Shown piece by piece: positions 55,596-64,000 of a stretch of 64,000 bases of DNA (position 1 is its first letter; each line of letters begins with the position of its first letter). The translations under genes and the position numbers were made by a program. Origin of the DNA: Dyella japonica A8 (GTDB lineage Bacteria; Pseudomonadota; Gammaproteobacteria; Xanthomonadales; Rhodanobacteraceae); contig NZ_CP008884.1 in NCBI RefSeq assembly GCF_000725385.1, positions 3,596,001-3,660,000 on the forward strand, written 5' to 3'. Under the pieces are notes generated by a model that made no database searches, was not told where the DNA came from, and was given only the letters and a program-made list of their open reading frames with translations.

Positions 55596-55757
55596 GGGAC
55601 GCGGCTGTCCTGAAAGACGAAAAGCGGAATTTTAGCCGATCTGACCGGCTCGCCGGCATCCCGGCGCGGCGACAACAGCCAGCCGCCCGGGTATGCCTGG
55701 GAGCGTCGATGATCCTTCTCCCCGCCCCGGCGAGGACAAGGGGTCAACCTCAGCCCG

Positions 55758-56192
55758 TTACTTGACCGTGATGGTGACGGGCTTGGACACCACCGCCGGG
55801 TCGAACGGGATGTGGTTTTCGTCCGCCAGCTCCAACTGCAGCGTGTGCTTGCCCGGCGCCAGCTTCAGCGTGGTTTCGGTCTGGCCGTTGCCGAAGTGGA
55901 GGTGCTGCTCGTCCTTCGGGATGGGCTGCCCGGCCGCCGGCAGTTCCTTCACGTCCACCAGCAGGTGGTGGTGGCCGGTACCTTCCTTCTTCACGCCCGC
56001 GGGCGCCACGCCCATGCCCTTCAGGCCAAACTGCACGGTGACTTCCGTGCCGACGATGGCCCCGTCCCGGGGCGAGATGATATAGACCTCGGCACCCGCG
56101 GGCGCCTTCGTCACGGGTAATCCCGGGGCATCCGCAGCCACGGCCGCGCCCGTCAGGCCGGCCAGAGCAACAGCAAGCAGAAAGCGTTTCAT
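55758..56192 (-). CDS. DUF4399 periplasmic protein
   Basis: A 144-residue exported protein: signal peptide MKRFLLAVALAGLTGAAVAA, then a beta-sandwich-like domain with AEVYIISPRDGAIVGTEVTV, the His-rich EGTGHHHLLVDV and DEQHLHFGNGQTET. The His pattern suggests metal (possibly copper) binding. Family function is not established; it is sometimes mis-named RodA in databases. GGAG lies 8 nt before ATG 56192. Confidence 0.87.
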   Translation of the reverse strand: MKRFLLAVALAGLTGAAVAADAPGLPVTKAPAGAEVYIISPRDGAIVGTEVTVQFGLKGMGVAPAGVKKEGTGHHHLLVDVKELPAAGQPIPKDEQHLHFGNGQTETTLKLAPGKHTLQLELADENHIPFDPAVVSKPVTITVK

Positions 56193-56305
56193 CGACGTTT
56201 CTCCGCGGTGACAAGTAGCCGGAGTGTACCCCGCGAAAACGCCACGGGCGCGTGCAGGGGAAGAGCCTCCCGCTGCCGCCGTCACGCGGGCGTCATACAT
56301 ACGCC

Positions 56306-57523
56306 ATGCACCCGCAACGCCTTTGGAGGAACCTGCGCCGGGCCAGCAAACGGTATGTCCTAGTGCGCATCGGCATCGTCAGCGAAACGTATCCACCCGA
56401 AATCAACGGCGTGGCACTGACCGTGCACAGCCTCGCCGCCGGGCTCGCCTTGCAGGGCCACACGGTCGACCTGATCCGTCCCCGCCAGCGGCAGCCGTTC
56501 CAGGACGAGCCCGGCATCGCCACCCTCGAGGTGCGCGGCGCCTCCCTTCCCCGCTATCCAGGCCTGCGCTTCGGCCTGCCTGCAGGCAGCACACTGCGGG
56601 AGCGCTGGACGCGCCTGCGACCGGATGCGATCTACGTGGCGACGGAAGGCCCGCTAGGCTGGTCCGCCGTGCGCACGGCCAAGCGGCTGGGCATTCCCAC
56701 TGCCACGGGCTTCCACACCCGCTTCGATACCTATGCCGACCACTACGGCGTGGGTTTCCTCACCCCGGTGGTGCGCAACTATCTGCGCAACTTCCACCGC
56801 CGCGCGAAAGCCACCCTGGTGCCGACCGACGCGCTGGCTGGCGAGCTCACCGCGCTCGGCGTGGATACGGCGCGACTGCTGCGCCGTGCGGTCGATACGC
56901 AGCTGTTCCATCCGCGCCATCGCAACACCGCGTTGCGCACGGCCTGGGGCGTGGATGGCAACACGCCCGTGGTCCTGTATGTCGGCCGCATCGCGCCGGA
57001 AAAAAACCTAGACCTGGCCGTACGCACCTTCCGTGCCGTGCAGCAGCAGGTGCCCAAGGCCAAGTACGTGTGGGTGGGCGATGGCCCGGCTCGCGCCGCG
57101 CTGCAGGAAGCCAATCCCGATTTCATCTTCGCCGGCATGCAGCGCGGCGAGGCACTGGCCCAGCACTACGCCAGCGCCGATCTGTTTCCGTTCCCGAGCC
57201 TGAGCGAGACCTTCGGCAATGTGATCCTGGAAGCGCTCGCCTCCGGCCTGCCCGTGGTGGCCTACGAAGAGGGCGCAGCGCGCGAACACCTGCATACGGG
57301 CCACAACGGCTATCGCATCGACGCAGGCAACGAAAGGAACTTCATTGAATCCGCCGTGATGCTGGCCTCCAACGCCAGCCTGATCCGGCACATGGGGCGC
57401 GCCGCGCACGCGAGCATCGCCAACCTCTCGCCCGACGCGGTCATCAAAGAGTTCGAACACCTGTTGCGTGAACTGGCCCAGGAGAATGCGCATGAACACC
57501 ATGCCACCGCTGCACACGCCTGA
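56306..57523 (+). CDS. GT4 family glycosyltransferase
   Basis: A 405-residue GT-B enzyme. N-terminal half: VRIGIVSETYPPEINGVALT, TEGPLGWSAVRTAKRLGIPT and the loop GFHTRFDTYADHYG. C-terminal nucleotide-sugar half: VVLYVGRIAPEKNLDLAVRTF and the E-x7-E motif in SLSETFGNVILEALASGLPV. Similar to glycolipid mannosyl/glucosyl transferases. ATG 56306 is used, but the core begins at GTG 56363, which is an alternative start. The stop overlaps the PAP2 gene. Confidence 0.88.
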   Translation: MHPQRLWRNLRRASKRYVLVRIGIVSETYPPEINGVALTVHSLAAGLALQGHTVDLIRPRQRQPFQDEPGIATLEVRGASLPRYPGLRFGLPAGSTLRERWTRLRPDAIYVATEGPLGWSAVRTAKRLGIPTATGFHTRFDTYADHYGVGFLTPVVRNYLRNFHRRAKATLVPTDALAGELTALGVDTARLLRRAVDTQLFHPRHRNTALRTAWGVDGNTPVVLYVGRIAPEKNLDLAVRTFRAVQQQVPKAKYVWVGDGPARAALQEANPDFIFAGMQRGEALAQHYASADLFPFPSLSETFGNVILEALASGLPVVAYEEGAAREHLHTGHNGYRIDAGNERNFIESAVMLASNASLIRHMGRAAHASIANLSPDAVIKEFEHLLRELAQENAHEHHATAAHA

Positions 57524-58073
57524 GCTGATGGAGCGTGCTCATGGCCCCCGCTTCGCCATTGATCGGCGCATGTGCGTCGCCGCCAACCGCTGGGGCACGC
57601 GCCGCGCCGTTGGCGTGTTCTTCGGCATCATCAGCCGACTGGGCGATGGGGTGTTCTGGTATTCGCTGATGGCAGTGCTCGCCCTGGTCGACGGCCGCCG
57701 CGGCTTGCTGGCGGCCTCGCAGATGGCCATCACCGGCCTGGCCGCCCTGCTGCTCTATCGCCTGCTCAAGCGCTGGACACGGCGCCCGCGCCCCTTCCGC
57801 GCCTGCCCCGGCGTGATCGCGCATGTGCCGCCGCTGGACGAATTCAGCTTTCCCTCGGGCCACACGCTGCAGGCGGTGAGCTTCACCGTCGTGGCGCTTG
57901 CCTGGTATCCGCTGCTCGCGCCGCTGCTGCTCACCTTCACCGTGCTGGTGGGCGCCTCGCGTGTGATCCTCGGTTTGCACTACCCGAGCGATGTCATTGC
58001 CGCCACCGTCATCGGCAGCGCGCTGGGTGCCCTGTCTCTGTGGCTGTTGCCGTTCCACTCGCTGCTGGCCTGA
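57492..58073 (+). CDS. PAP2 family phosphatase
   Basis: A 193-residue membrane protein with the three acid-phosphatase motifs: KRWTRRPRP, FPSGHTLQAVSF and ASRVILGLHYPSD. About five hydrophobic helices. It should dephosphorylate a lipid phosphate in the envelope; its overlap with the glycosyltransferase gene suggests a shared glycolipid or polyprenyl-phosphate task. AGGAG lies 7 nt before ATG 57492. Confidence 0.9.
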   Translation: MNTMPPLHTPELMERAHGPRFAIDRRMCVAANRWGTRRAVGVFFGIISRLGDGVFWYSLMAVLALVDGRRGLLAASQMAITGLAALLLYRLLKRWTRRPRPFRACPGVIAHVPPLDEFSFPSGHTLQAVSFTVVALAWYPLLAPLLLTFTVLVGASRVILGLHYPSDVIAATVIGSALGALSLWLLPFHSLLA

Positions 58074-58133
58074 GCCTTCTTCTCAACGGTGAAAGGCATC
58101 CTGCACGACTCACGGCCCGCCGAGGCTGTGCAT

Positions 58134-58989
58134 TTGCGCGCCACGATGTCGTCATCGCTTTGACATCAGTGAGATAGCCCACCTATCCACAGGCTTCTCC
58201 CGTGCGCATCCACATTCGCTGTGGAAAACATCCGGTGACTGATCAAATAGTGACCACCGCGTGACAAGTGGTTGTCGGCAAAGAGGCCTTGGGTGGTTTT
58301 CCACAGGCTTATGCAGGTGGCGTCCACATGAGCTGTGGAAAACGTGATGCCGTTTCGCACGTCAGTCGCGCACAGGGTGCGCTCCCACAGGAAACACGAT
58401 CGCGCGGTGGGAGCGCACCCTGTGCGCGATGCAGGCTCGCCTCGCGCTGCACATTTGCACGCCAACGCGTCGCCATGCCTTTGACGTCAGCGACATAGCG
58501 CACCTATCCACAGGCTTCTCCCGCACGCATCCACATTCGCTGTGGAAAACGTGATGTCGTTTCGCACGTCAGTCGCGCACAGGGTGCGCTCCCACAGCAA
58601 ACACGATCGCCCTATGGGAGCGCACCCTGTGCGCGATGCAGGCTCGCCCCGCGCTGCACGTTTGCGCGCCAACGCGTCGCCATGCCTTTGAGGTCAGCGA
58701 CATAGCGCATCTGTCCACAGGATTCTCCCGCGCGCATCCACATTAGGATTCTCCCGCGCGCATCCACATTCGCTGTGGAAAACGTGATGCCGTTTCGCAC
58801 GTCAGTCGCGCACAGGGTGCGCTCCCACAGGAATGACGATCGCGCGGTGGGAGCGCACCCTGTGCGCGACGCAAGCTCACCTCGCGCTGCACGTTTGTGC
58901 GCCAACGCGTCACTCATCCTTTGGCGTCAGCGACGTAGCGCACCTATCCACAGGCTTCTCCCGCGCGCATCCACATTCGCTGTGGAGAA
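58134..58989. repeat. Tandem array A: about 207-bp units of DnaA-box-like module plus REP palindrome
   Basis: Unit order: CTATCCACAGGCTTCTCCCG ... GCATCCACATTCGCTGTGGA-AAAC, a GTTTCGCACGTC linker, an inverted pair of GTGGGAGCGCACCCTGTGCG arms, then AACGCGTCGCCATGCCTTTG. CTATCCACA or CTGTCCACA starts at 58183, 58504, 58711 and 58944. TTTTCCACA, usually as TGTGGAAAA, is at 58220, 58298, 58334, 58541 and 58774. Spacing is 207 bp, or 233 where a 26-bp duplication lies. It sits between converging PAP2 and accD ends. Confidence 0.88.
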
Positions 58990-58997
58990 CTCGCGCA

Positions 58998-59027
58998 TAA
59001 AAAAACAGCGCCCGAGGGCGCTGTTTT
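58998..59027 (-). terminator. Rho-independent terminator of accD
   Basis: The stem AACAGCGCCC / GGGCGCTGTT with a 2-3 nt loop runs into seven or eight T on the minus strand (A-run 58998-59005 as written), 26 bp after the accD stop. Confidence 0.92.
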
Positions 59028-59052
59028 CTGGACATCGGCGATGCACGAACCA

Positions 59053-59925
59053 TCAGGCCACGCGTGGCGCCTTCATCAGGATGCCGAGCAGGTCCGCCAG
59101 CTTGTCGCGCATTTCGCGGCGATCGACGATAAGGTCGACGGCGCCGTGCTCCACCAGGAACTCCGAACGCTGGAAGCCTTCAGGCAGGGTCTCGCGCACG
59201 GTCTGCGCGATCACGCGCGGACCGGCGAAGCCGATCAGCGCCTTCGGCTCGGCGACGTTGATGTCACCCAGCATGCCCAGGCTCGCCGTCACGCCACCGG
59301 TGGTCGGGTCCGTGAGCACGCTGATGTACGGCACGCCAGCATCACGCAAACGCGCCAGTGCTGCCGAGGTCTTGGCCATCTGCATCAACGAGAACAGCGA
59401 CTCCTGCATGCGGGCGCCACCGGAGGCCGAAAAGCACACCAGCGCGCTGCGGTCGGCCAATGCACGTTCGGCGGCGCGGGTGAACTTCTCTCCCACCACC
59501 GAGCCCATCGAGCCGGCCATGAACGAGAAATCGAAGGCCACGGCCATGAGCGGACGGCCCTTGAGGCGACCGCTCATCGCCACCAGCGCATCCTTCTCGC
59601 CGGTGGATTTCTGCGCCGCGATGACGCGGTCGCGGTACTTCTTGGAATCACGGAACTTGAGCGGGTCGTTCGGCTCCATGCTGGCCCACAGCTCCTGTGC
59701 GGAACCCGGATCCAACAGGGCATCCAGACGCGCACGCGCATCGATGGCGTGGTGATGTCCGCACTTGGGGCAAACCATCAGGTTGCGCTCCAGCTCCGGA
59801 CGGTACAGCACCGTGCCGCAGCCATTGCACTTCTCCCACACACCTTCGGGCACCTTGCCCTTGCCAGCGTTGCCGGCGGCTTCCGTGCGGGCACGGGGGG
59901 TCATGATTTTCTGGAGCCAGTTCAT
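59053..59925 (-). CDS. accD: Acetyl-CoA carboxylase carboxyltransferase subunit beta
   Basis: A 290-residue subunit that transfers carboxyl from carboxybiotin to acetyl-CoA in fatty-acid synthesis, partnered by AccA. N-terminal four-Cys zinc ribbon (C33-NG-C36, C52-PK-C55), then the crotonase-like carboxyltransferase fold ([52 protein letters not shown]). It follows trpA by 54 bp, the xanthomonad-type arrangement, and ends at a strong terminator. Confidence 0.97.
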   Translation of the reverse strand: MNWLQKIMTPRARTEAAGNAGKGKVPEGVWEKCNGCGTVLYRPELERNLMVCPKCGHHHAIDARARLDALLDPGSAQELWASMEPNDPLKFRDSKKYRDRVIAAQKSTGEKDALVAMSGRLKGRPLMAVAFDFSFMAGSMGSVVGEKFTRAAERALADRSALVCFSASGGARMQESLFSLMQMAKTSAALARLRDAGVPYISVLTDPTTGGVTASLGMLGDINVAEPKALIGFAGPRVIAQTVRETLPEGFQRSEFLVEHGAVDLIVDRREMRDKLADLLGILMKAPRVA

Positions 59926-59979
59926 CGCAACACCTCAAACGTTCATGACGCGACGCCGCGTCATAAACGCAGCGTGTCC

Positions 59980-60780
59980 TCAATGCGCATCCAGCGCGGC
60001 GCGGATCGGCGCCAAAAATTCCTTGGCCCGCGCGGTGATGTCTTCGACACCTTCCGCACTAGCCAGGCGCTCCACCAGCGCACTGCCGATCACCACCGCA
60101 TCCGCGAAGCCGGCAATGGCCTTCGCCGACTGCGCGTCGCGCACGCCAAAGCCCACGGCCACCGGCGCTTTCGACTTCGACCGGATATCGGCCACGCGGG
60201 CGGCGATGTCGCTGGTGCTCAATCGTGCCGCGCCCGTGATGCCGGCGAACGAGACATAGTACAGGAAACCCTCGGCCGACCCGCACAACTGCACCATACG
60301 GTGGGGTGCGGTGGTGGGCGCGGCCAGCAGGATCTGTTGCAGGCCCGCCTGGCGCAACGGCGCCAGCACGGCCGATTCCTCCAGCGGGCAATCCACCACC
60401 AGCACGCCATCCACGCCGGCCTCGACGGCCTCGCTGGCGAAGCGTTCGTAGCCGTGGATTTCCACCGGATTGAGGTAACCCATCAGGACTACCGGGGTAT
60501 CGGCATCGCGTTGACGGAATTGCGCGACCCAGCCAAGCACCTCGCCCAGGCCCACGCCTTTCGCGATGGCGCGCTCGCTGGCGTACTGGATCACCGGGCC
60601 ATCGGCCATGGGATCGGAGAACGGCACGCCCAGTTCGATCACGTCGGCCCCGGCATCCACCAGCGCGTGCATCAGCGCCACCGCGTGCGTCGGCGACGGA
60701 TCACCCGCCGTAACGAACGGGATGAGGCCCGTGCGGCCAGCCGCCTTCAAAGCGGCAAATCGGCGGTCAATGCGGCTCAT
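59980..60780 (-). CDS. trpA: Tryptophan synthase alpha subunit
   Basis: A 266-residue TIM barrel that cleaves indole-3-glycerol phosphate. Catalytic Glu and Asp are in [20 protein letters not shown]; phosphate-binding [13 protein letters not shown] and [13 protein letters not shown]. It starts in an ATGA overlap with trpB, giving coupled equimolar synthesis. Confidence 0.97.
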   Translation of the reverse strand: MSRIDRRFAALKAAGRTGLIPFVTAGDPSPTHAVALMHALVDAGADVIELGVPFSDPMADGPVIQYASERAIAKGVGLGEVLGWVAQFRQRDADTPVVLMGYLNPVEIHGYERFASEAVEAGVDGVLVVDCPLEESAVLAPLRQAGLQQILLAAPTTAPHRMVQLCGSAEGFLYYVSFAGITGAARLSTSDIAARVADIRSKSKAPVAVGFGVRDAQSAKAIAGFADAVVIGSALVERLASAEGVEDITARAKEFLAPIRAALDAH

Positions 60781-61985
60781 ACCTGCACTCCTTCGCGGGC
60801 GGCAATGGTGTGCACGTCCTTGTCACCACGACCGGACAGGTTGCACAGCACCAGTCCGTCCTTCGGGTACTCGCGCGCCAGCTTGATGGCCTGCGCTACG
60901 GCGTGGCTGGATTCCAGGGCGGCAAGAATGCCTTCGGTGCGCGCCAGCAGGTGGAAGGCTTCCAGTGCTTCGTCGTCGGTGACGCCGACGTATTCGGCGC
61001 GGCCGGCGTCCTTCAGGAAGGCATGCTCCGGCCCCACGCCCGGATAGTCGAGGCCCGCGGAAACGGAGTGTGTTTCAGTGATCTGCCCGTTGTCGTCGCA
61101 TAGCACATAGGTGCGGTTGCCGTGCAGCACGCCCGGGCGCCCCGCCGCCAGCGAAGCCGCGTGATGCCCGGTGGCGATGCCCTCGCCCGCCGCCTCCGCA
61201 CCCACCACACGCACGCCCTCGTCATTGAGGAAGGCATGGAACAGACCGATGGCGTTGGAGCCACCGCCCACGCAGGCGGTGATCACGTCCGGCAAGCGCC
61301 CGAATTGCTCCAGTACCTGCGCGCGCGCCTCGCGACCGACGATGGCATTGAAGTCGCGCACCATCAGCGGATACGGATGCGGACCGGCCACGGTGCCGAT
61401 GATGTAGAAGGTGTCGGCCACGTTGGTGACCCAGTCGCGCATCGCTTCGTTGAGCGCGTCCTTGAGCGTCTTGGAGCCCGACGTCACCGGCACCACCTCG
61501 GCGCCAAGCAGCTTCATGCGGTAGACGTTGATCTTCTGCCGCTCGATGTCCACCGCGCCCATGTAGACCACGCACTTGAGGCCGAAGCGCGCCGCCACCG
61601 TGGCACTGGCCACGCCATGCTGGCCCGCGCCGGTCTCCGCGATGACGCGCGGCTTGCCCATGCGGCGGGCGACCAGCGCCTGGCCGATGGTGTTGTTGAT
61701 CTTGTGCGCGCCGGTATGGTTCAGGTCCTCGCGCTTGAGCAGGATGCGCGCGCCGCCGACGTGCCGGCTCAGGTGCTCGGCGTAGTACACCGGGCTGGGG
61801 CGGCCCACGTAGTACTGCAGGTCGCGGTCCAGCTCGGCGATGAAGTCGGGATCCTTGCGCAGGCGCAGGTAGGCCTCGGTCAGCTCGGCCAGTGGCGCCA
61901 TGAGGGTTTCGGCCACGTAGGTGCCGCCGTAATTGCCAAAGCGCCCGTGCTCGTCGGGGTAGGCGCTGAAATCGATCTTGCTCAT
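60777..61985 (-). CDS. trpB: Tryptophan synthase beta subunit
   Basis: A 402-residue PLP enzyme that joins indole and serine. PLP Lys in [20 protein letters not shown]; phosphate-binding [26 protein letters not shown]. It is divergent from a LysR-type gene over 106 bp, as in Pseudomonas trpBA/trpI. Confidence 0.97.
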   Translation of the reverse strand: MSKIDFSAYPDEHGRFGNYGGTYVAETLMAPLAELTEAYLRLRKDPDFIAELDRDLQYYVGRPSPVYYAEHLSRHVGGARILLKREDLNHTGAHKINNTIGQALVARRMGKPRVIAETGAGQHGVASATVAARFGLKCVVYMGAVDIERQKINVYRMKLLGAEVVPVTSGSKTLKDALNEAMRDWVTNVADTFYIIGTVAGPHPYPLMVRDFNAIVGREARAQVLEQFGRLPDVITACVGGGSNAIGLFHAFLNDEGVRVVGAEAAGEGIATGHHAASLAAGRPGVLHGNRTYVLCDDNGQITETHSVSAGLDYPGVGPEHAFLKDAGRAEYVGVTDDEALEAFHLLARTEGILAALESSHAVAQAIKLAREYPKDGLVLCNLSGRGDKDVHTIAAREGVQV

Positions 61986-62091
61986 GGGGCGTCGGGAAAG
62001 TCACAGGAGAATACCGCCCAACCTACCCCAAAGCGCTGGCGGTAAAAAGCGATATGATGGAAGCCATCCGTCAGGAAAACTCACACGTGCC

Positions 62092-62985
62092 ATGCCCCGT
62101 GCGTTGCCATCGCTGAATGCCCTGCTCGCCTTCGAGGCCGCCGCCCGTCTGGGCAGCGTGAGCCGCGCCGCCACCGAGTTGCACGTGACCCACGGCGCCA
62201 TCAGCCGTCATATCCGTGCACTGGAGGAAGACCTGCGCACGGCGCTGTTCCAGCGCCAGGGACGCGGCCTGGTGCTCACCCCAGCCGGCCAGCGCCTGCG
62301 CGACACCAGCACCACCGCCTTCGCGCAGTTGCGCGACACCTGTGACGCGGTGCGCTCGGGCGCGACGAACGCGCCGTTCGTGCTGGGTTGCCCGGTCAGC
62401 CTGCTCGCCCGCTGGATGATTCCTCGCCTGGAACGCCTGATGGACGAGCTGCCGGACCTGGACCTGCACCTGCGCCCACAGGAAACCGGCTTCGACGAAT
62501 CGCTGACCGGCCTCGATGCCGCGGTCATGGCGGGCGAACCGCCGTGGCCACCGGGATGGCGGGTGTATCCGCTGGCCCACGAGCGCGTCGGCCCGGTCGC
62601 CAGCCCCGACTTCGCCAAGGCGCACCGGCTGGTGCGCAGCCGCCCGCAAGCGCTCTATGAGCAGGCCCTGCTGCATACGCTTTCCCGGCCCGACGCATGG
62701 TCGAGCTGGGCTGAAAGCATCGAACTGCCGGCGAAGCGGCTGAAGCCAGGGCAAGGCTATCCGCACCTTTATCACATGATCGAAGCGGCCGTGGCTGGCC
62801 GTGGCGTCGCCATCGCCCCCGAGCCGCTGGTCGCAGACGACCTGGCCTCGGGCCGGCTCATCGCTCCATGGGGCTTCCAGGCCATCCGTGCCCAGTGGGT
62901 ATTGGCCACGCCCGCGCGAATCTCCGATGTCCGGGCGGAACCGCTCGCTGAATGGTTGAAGGCGGCCTTCGCCGATCGCCAGTAG
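62092..62985 (+). CDS. LysR family regulator, TrpI/GcvA-like
   Basis: A 297-residue protein. Helix-turn-helix LLAFEAAARLGSVSRAATEL, THGAISRHIRALEEDL, then FQRQGRGLVLTPAG; the effector domain ends SDVRAEPLAEWLKAAFA. This N-terminus is typical of the GcvA/AmpR/TrpI subgroup. Its position, divergent from trpBA, strongly suggests control of tryptophan synthase by indoleglycerol phosphate as for Pseudomonas TrpI; that effector is inferred. Confidence 0.88.
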   Translation: MPRALPSLNALLAFEAAARLGSVSRAATELHVTHGAISRHIRALEEDLRTALFQRQGRGLVLTPAGQRLRDTSTTAFAQLRDTCDAVRSGATNAPFVLGCPVSLLARWMIPRLERLMDELPDLDLHLRPQETGFDESLTGLDAAVMAGEPPWPPGWRVYPLAHERVGPVASPDFAKAHRLVRSRPQALYEQALLHTLSRPDAWSSWAESIELPAKRLKPGQGYPHLYHMIEAAVAGRGVAIAPEPLVADDLASGRLIAPWGFQAIRAQWVLATPARISDVRAEPLAEWLKAAFADRQ

Positions 62986-63045
62986 CCGGGTTCGCGCGGA
63001 TGACGAACACCCGCTGCATCACCATCATGGATTGCGCAATCGCGC

Positions 63046-63755
63046 GCCAGCACGTCGCCATGTCTTTCGCATCAGACAGATAGGCTCTCTATCCACAGCG
63101 TTTTCCAGCGTGCATCCACATTCGCTGTGGAAAAGATGCGAGGTGCTGCAGCGATGGAGGCCGGTCGCGCACAAGTGCGCTCCTACAGTAGGGATCGCGT
63201 CGTTGTGGGAGCGCACCCTGTGCGCGACGGCGACACCCTGCACATTCAGGCATCAACGCGTCGCGATGACTTTCCCGTCAGATAGATAAGTGACCTATCC
63301 ACAGCGTTTTCCAGCGTGCATCCACATTCGCTGTGGAAAACATGAGCGGTGCTGCAGCGATGGAGGCCAGTCGCGCACAAGTGCGCTCCTACAGTCGGGA
63401 TCGCGTCGTTGTGGGAGCGCACCCTGTGCGCGACGGCGACGTGCTGCGCATTCACGCATCAATGCGTCGCGATGTCTTTGCCGTCAGATAGATAAGTGAT
63501 CTATCCACAGCGTTTTCCAGCATGCATCCACATTCGCTGTGGAAAACATGAGCGGTGCTGCAGCGATGGAGGCCAGTCGCGCACAAGTGCGCTCCTACAG
63601 TAGAGGGATCGCGTCGTTGTGGGAGCGCACCCTGTGCGCGACGGCGACACCCTGCACATTCACGCATCAACGCGTCGCGATGTCTTTGCCGTCAGATAGA
63701 TAAGTGACCTATCCACAGCGTTTTCCAGCGTGCATCCACATTCGCTGTGGAAAAC
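63046..63755. repeat. Tandem array B: about 206-bp units homologous to array A
   Basis: CTATCCACA starts at 63089, 63295, 63501 and 63709 (spacing 206, 206, 208). Each is followed by GCGTTTTCCAGCGTGCATCC, an ACATTCGC link and TGTGGAAAA at 63126, 63332, 63538 and 63746. Between them are TGCTGCAGCGATGGAGGCC, an inverted pair formed by GTCGCGCACAAGTGCGCTCC and GTGGGAGCGCACCCTGTGCG, and AACGCGTCGCGATGTCTTTG. It lies between the converging ends of the LysR gene and trpF and shares its linker (AACGCGTCGC) with array A. Confidence 0.9.
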
Positions 63756-63774
63756 GCGGGCTTGGCATACACCG

Positions 63775-64000
63775 TTACCGGGAGGCAACAGAGTTTGTCT
63801 GAAGCAACGCGTCCGCTTCGCGAACGGCGCGAATGAACTCCGCCAGTTTCAGGGGATCCTTGATGCCCGGCGATGCCTCGATGCCACTGGCGACATCCAC
63901 GCCCCAGGGCCGGGCGACGCGCACGGCATCACCCACGTTGGCGTGCGTCAGGCCACCCGCGAGAATCAGCGGCTGCGTCAGATCATGGGGCATCAACGAC
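63775..64000 (-). CDS. trpF: Phosphoribosylanthranilate isomerase, C-terminal part (runs off right edge)
   Basis: The last 74 residues or so of TrpF, which performs the third step of tryptophan synthesis. Visible are PLILAGGLTHANVGDAVRVA and the phosphate-binding WGVDVASGIEASPGIKDPLK, followed by a short tail. The start codon lies beyond base 64000, so the ATG near 63996 is internal. Confidence 0.92.
   Translation of the reverse strand, partial: SLMPHDLTQPLILAGGLTHANVGDAVRVARPWGVDVASGIEASPGIKDPLKLAEFIRAVREADALLQTNSVASR

Noticed and set aside
58166..58917. Several 60-100 residue frames in the array regions
   Set aside because: They translate the REP palindrome (recurring ...CGSAPCAR / RTGCAPTA... 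peptides) in many frames and have no start signals.
58134..58989. Array A as a CRISPR array
   Set aside because: Repeats are about 207 bp with no short unique spacers and no cas genes are present.
59041..61047. A 668-residue + strand frame over accD and trpA
   Set aside because: Antisense to two unmistakable enzymes; no ribosome site or family features.
58134..63755. The DnaA-box-like arrays as the replication origin
   Set aside because: No dnaA, dnaN, gidA, rpmH or parAB near, no AT-rich unwinding region, and the boxes are part of a composite repeat.

Overview
The window looks like chromosomal sequence from a high-GC gammaproteobacterium of the order Xanthomonadales, most likely family Rhodanobacteraceae (Dyella/Luteibacter/Rhodanobacter-like). 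This is inferred from gene content, strong GC codon bias and the trpF / trpB-trpA / accD layout; no rRNA is present to confirm it. Nearly all of the DNA is ordinary, intact, single-copy gene content. I see no tRNA, rRNA, CRISPR array, prophage, transposase gene or pseudogene.

Layout. 0-10 kb: partial ABC exporter; a PadR regulator overlapping a shortened Fur-fold protein; endonuclease V; a large MscS channel; an AraC regulator; a DUF72 protein; a secreted barnase-type RNase with its barstar inhibitor; an S4 RNA-binding protein; and arylamine N-acetyltransferase. 10-20 kb: lipoprotein MsrA; a PAS-GGDEF-EAL protein; a TenA/PqqC-fold protein; MAPEG; a class A beta-lactamase; hutU; and a secreted protein of unknown function. 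18.8-33.9 kb: an Ada-AlkA fusion with Ogt for alkylation repair; nucleotide pyrophosphatase; an MFS transporter; a membrane diguanylate cyclase; an esterase plus a GH123-like glycosidase; a drug/metabolite exporter; and a CpxA/CpxR-like pair divergent from a Spy/CpxP-like gene across an exact CpxR-box match. 34-45 kb: aldo-keto reductase/LysR; hutF; a coupled GNAT-nitrilase / ClC / hutI operon; the small ribosomal protein bTHX; and a zinc group (CDF exporter, MerC, Zur). 45.1-53.2 kb: one operon with its own two-component system and a complete HME-type RND pump. 54-64 kb: gltX, DUF4399, a GT4 glycosyltransferase with PAP2, accD, trpA, trpB, a divergent TrpI-like LysR gene and the end of trpF.

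The least explained sequence is non-coding. Two homologous tandem arrays (about 58.13-58.99 and 63.05-63.76 kb), both with a period of about 207 bp, alternate a palindromic REP-type element with a short module of DnaA-box-like 9-mers. Each array lies between converging gene ends, on either side of the accD-trpA-trpB-LysR block. Single copies of the same palindrome sit at other gene ends in the window. A 243-bp element with 32-bp terminal inverted repeats and an internal 27-bp hairpin lies just upstream of the RNase gene and looks like a MITE.

Genes that work together: hutU, hutF and hutI catalyse three steps of histidine breakdown but sit in three separate places. Ada-AlkA and Ogt form an alkylation-repair unit. 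Zur, MerC and CDF form a metal group with a Zur-like dyad. The RNase and barstar genes form a toxin-immunity pair.
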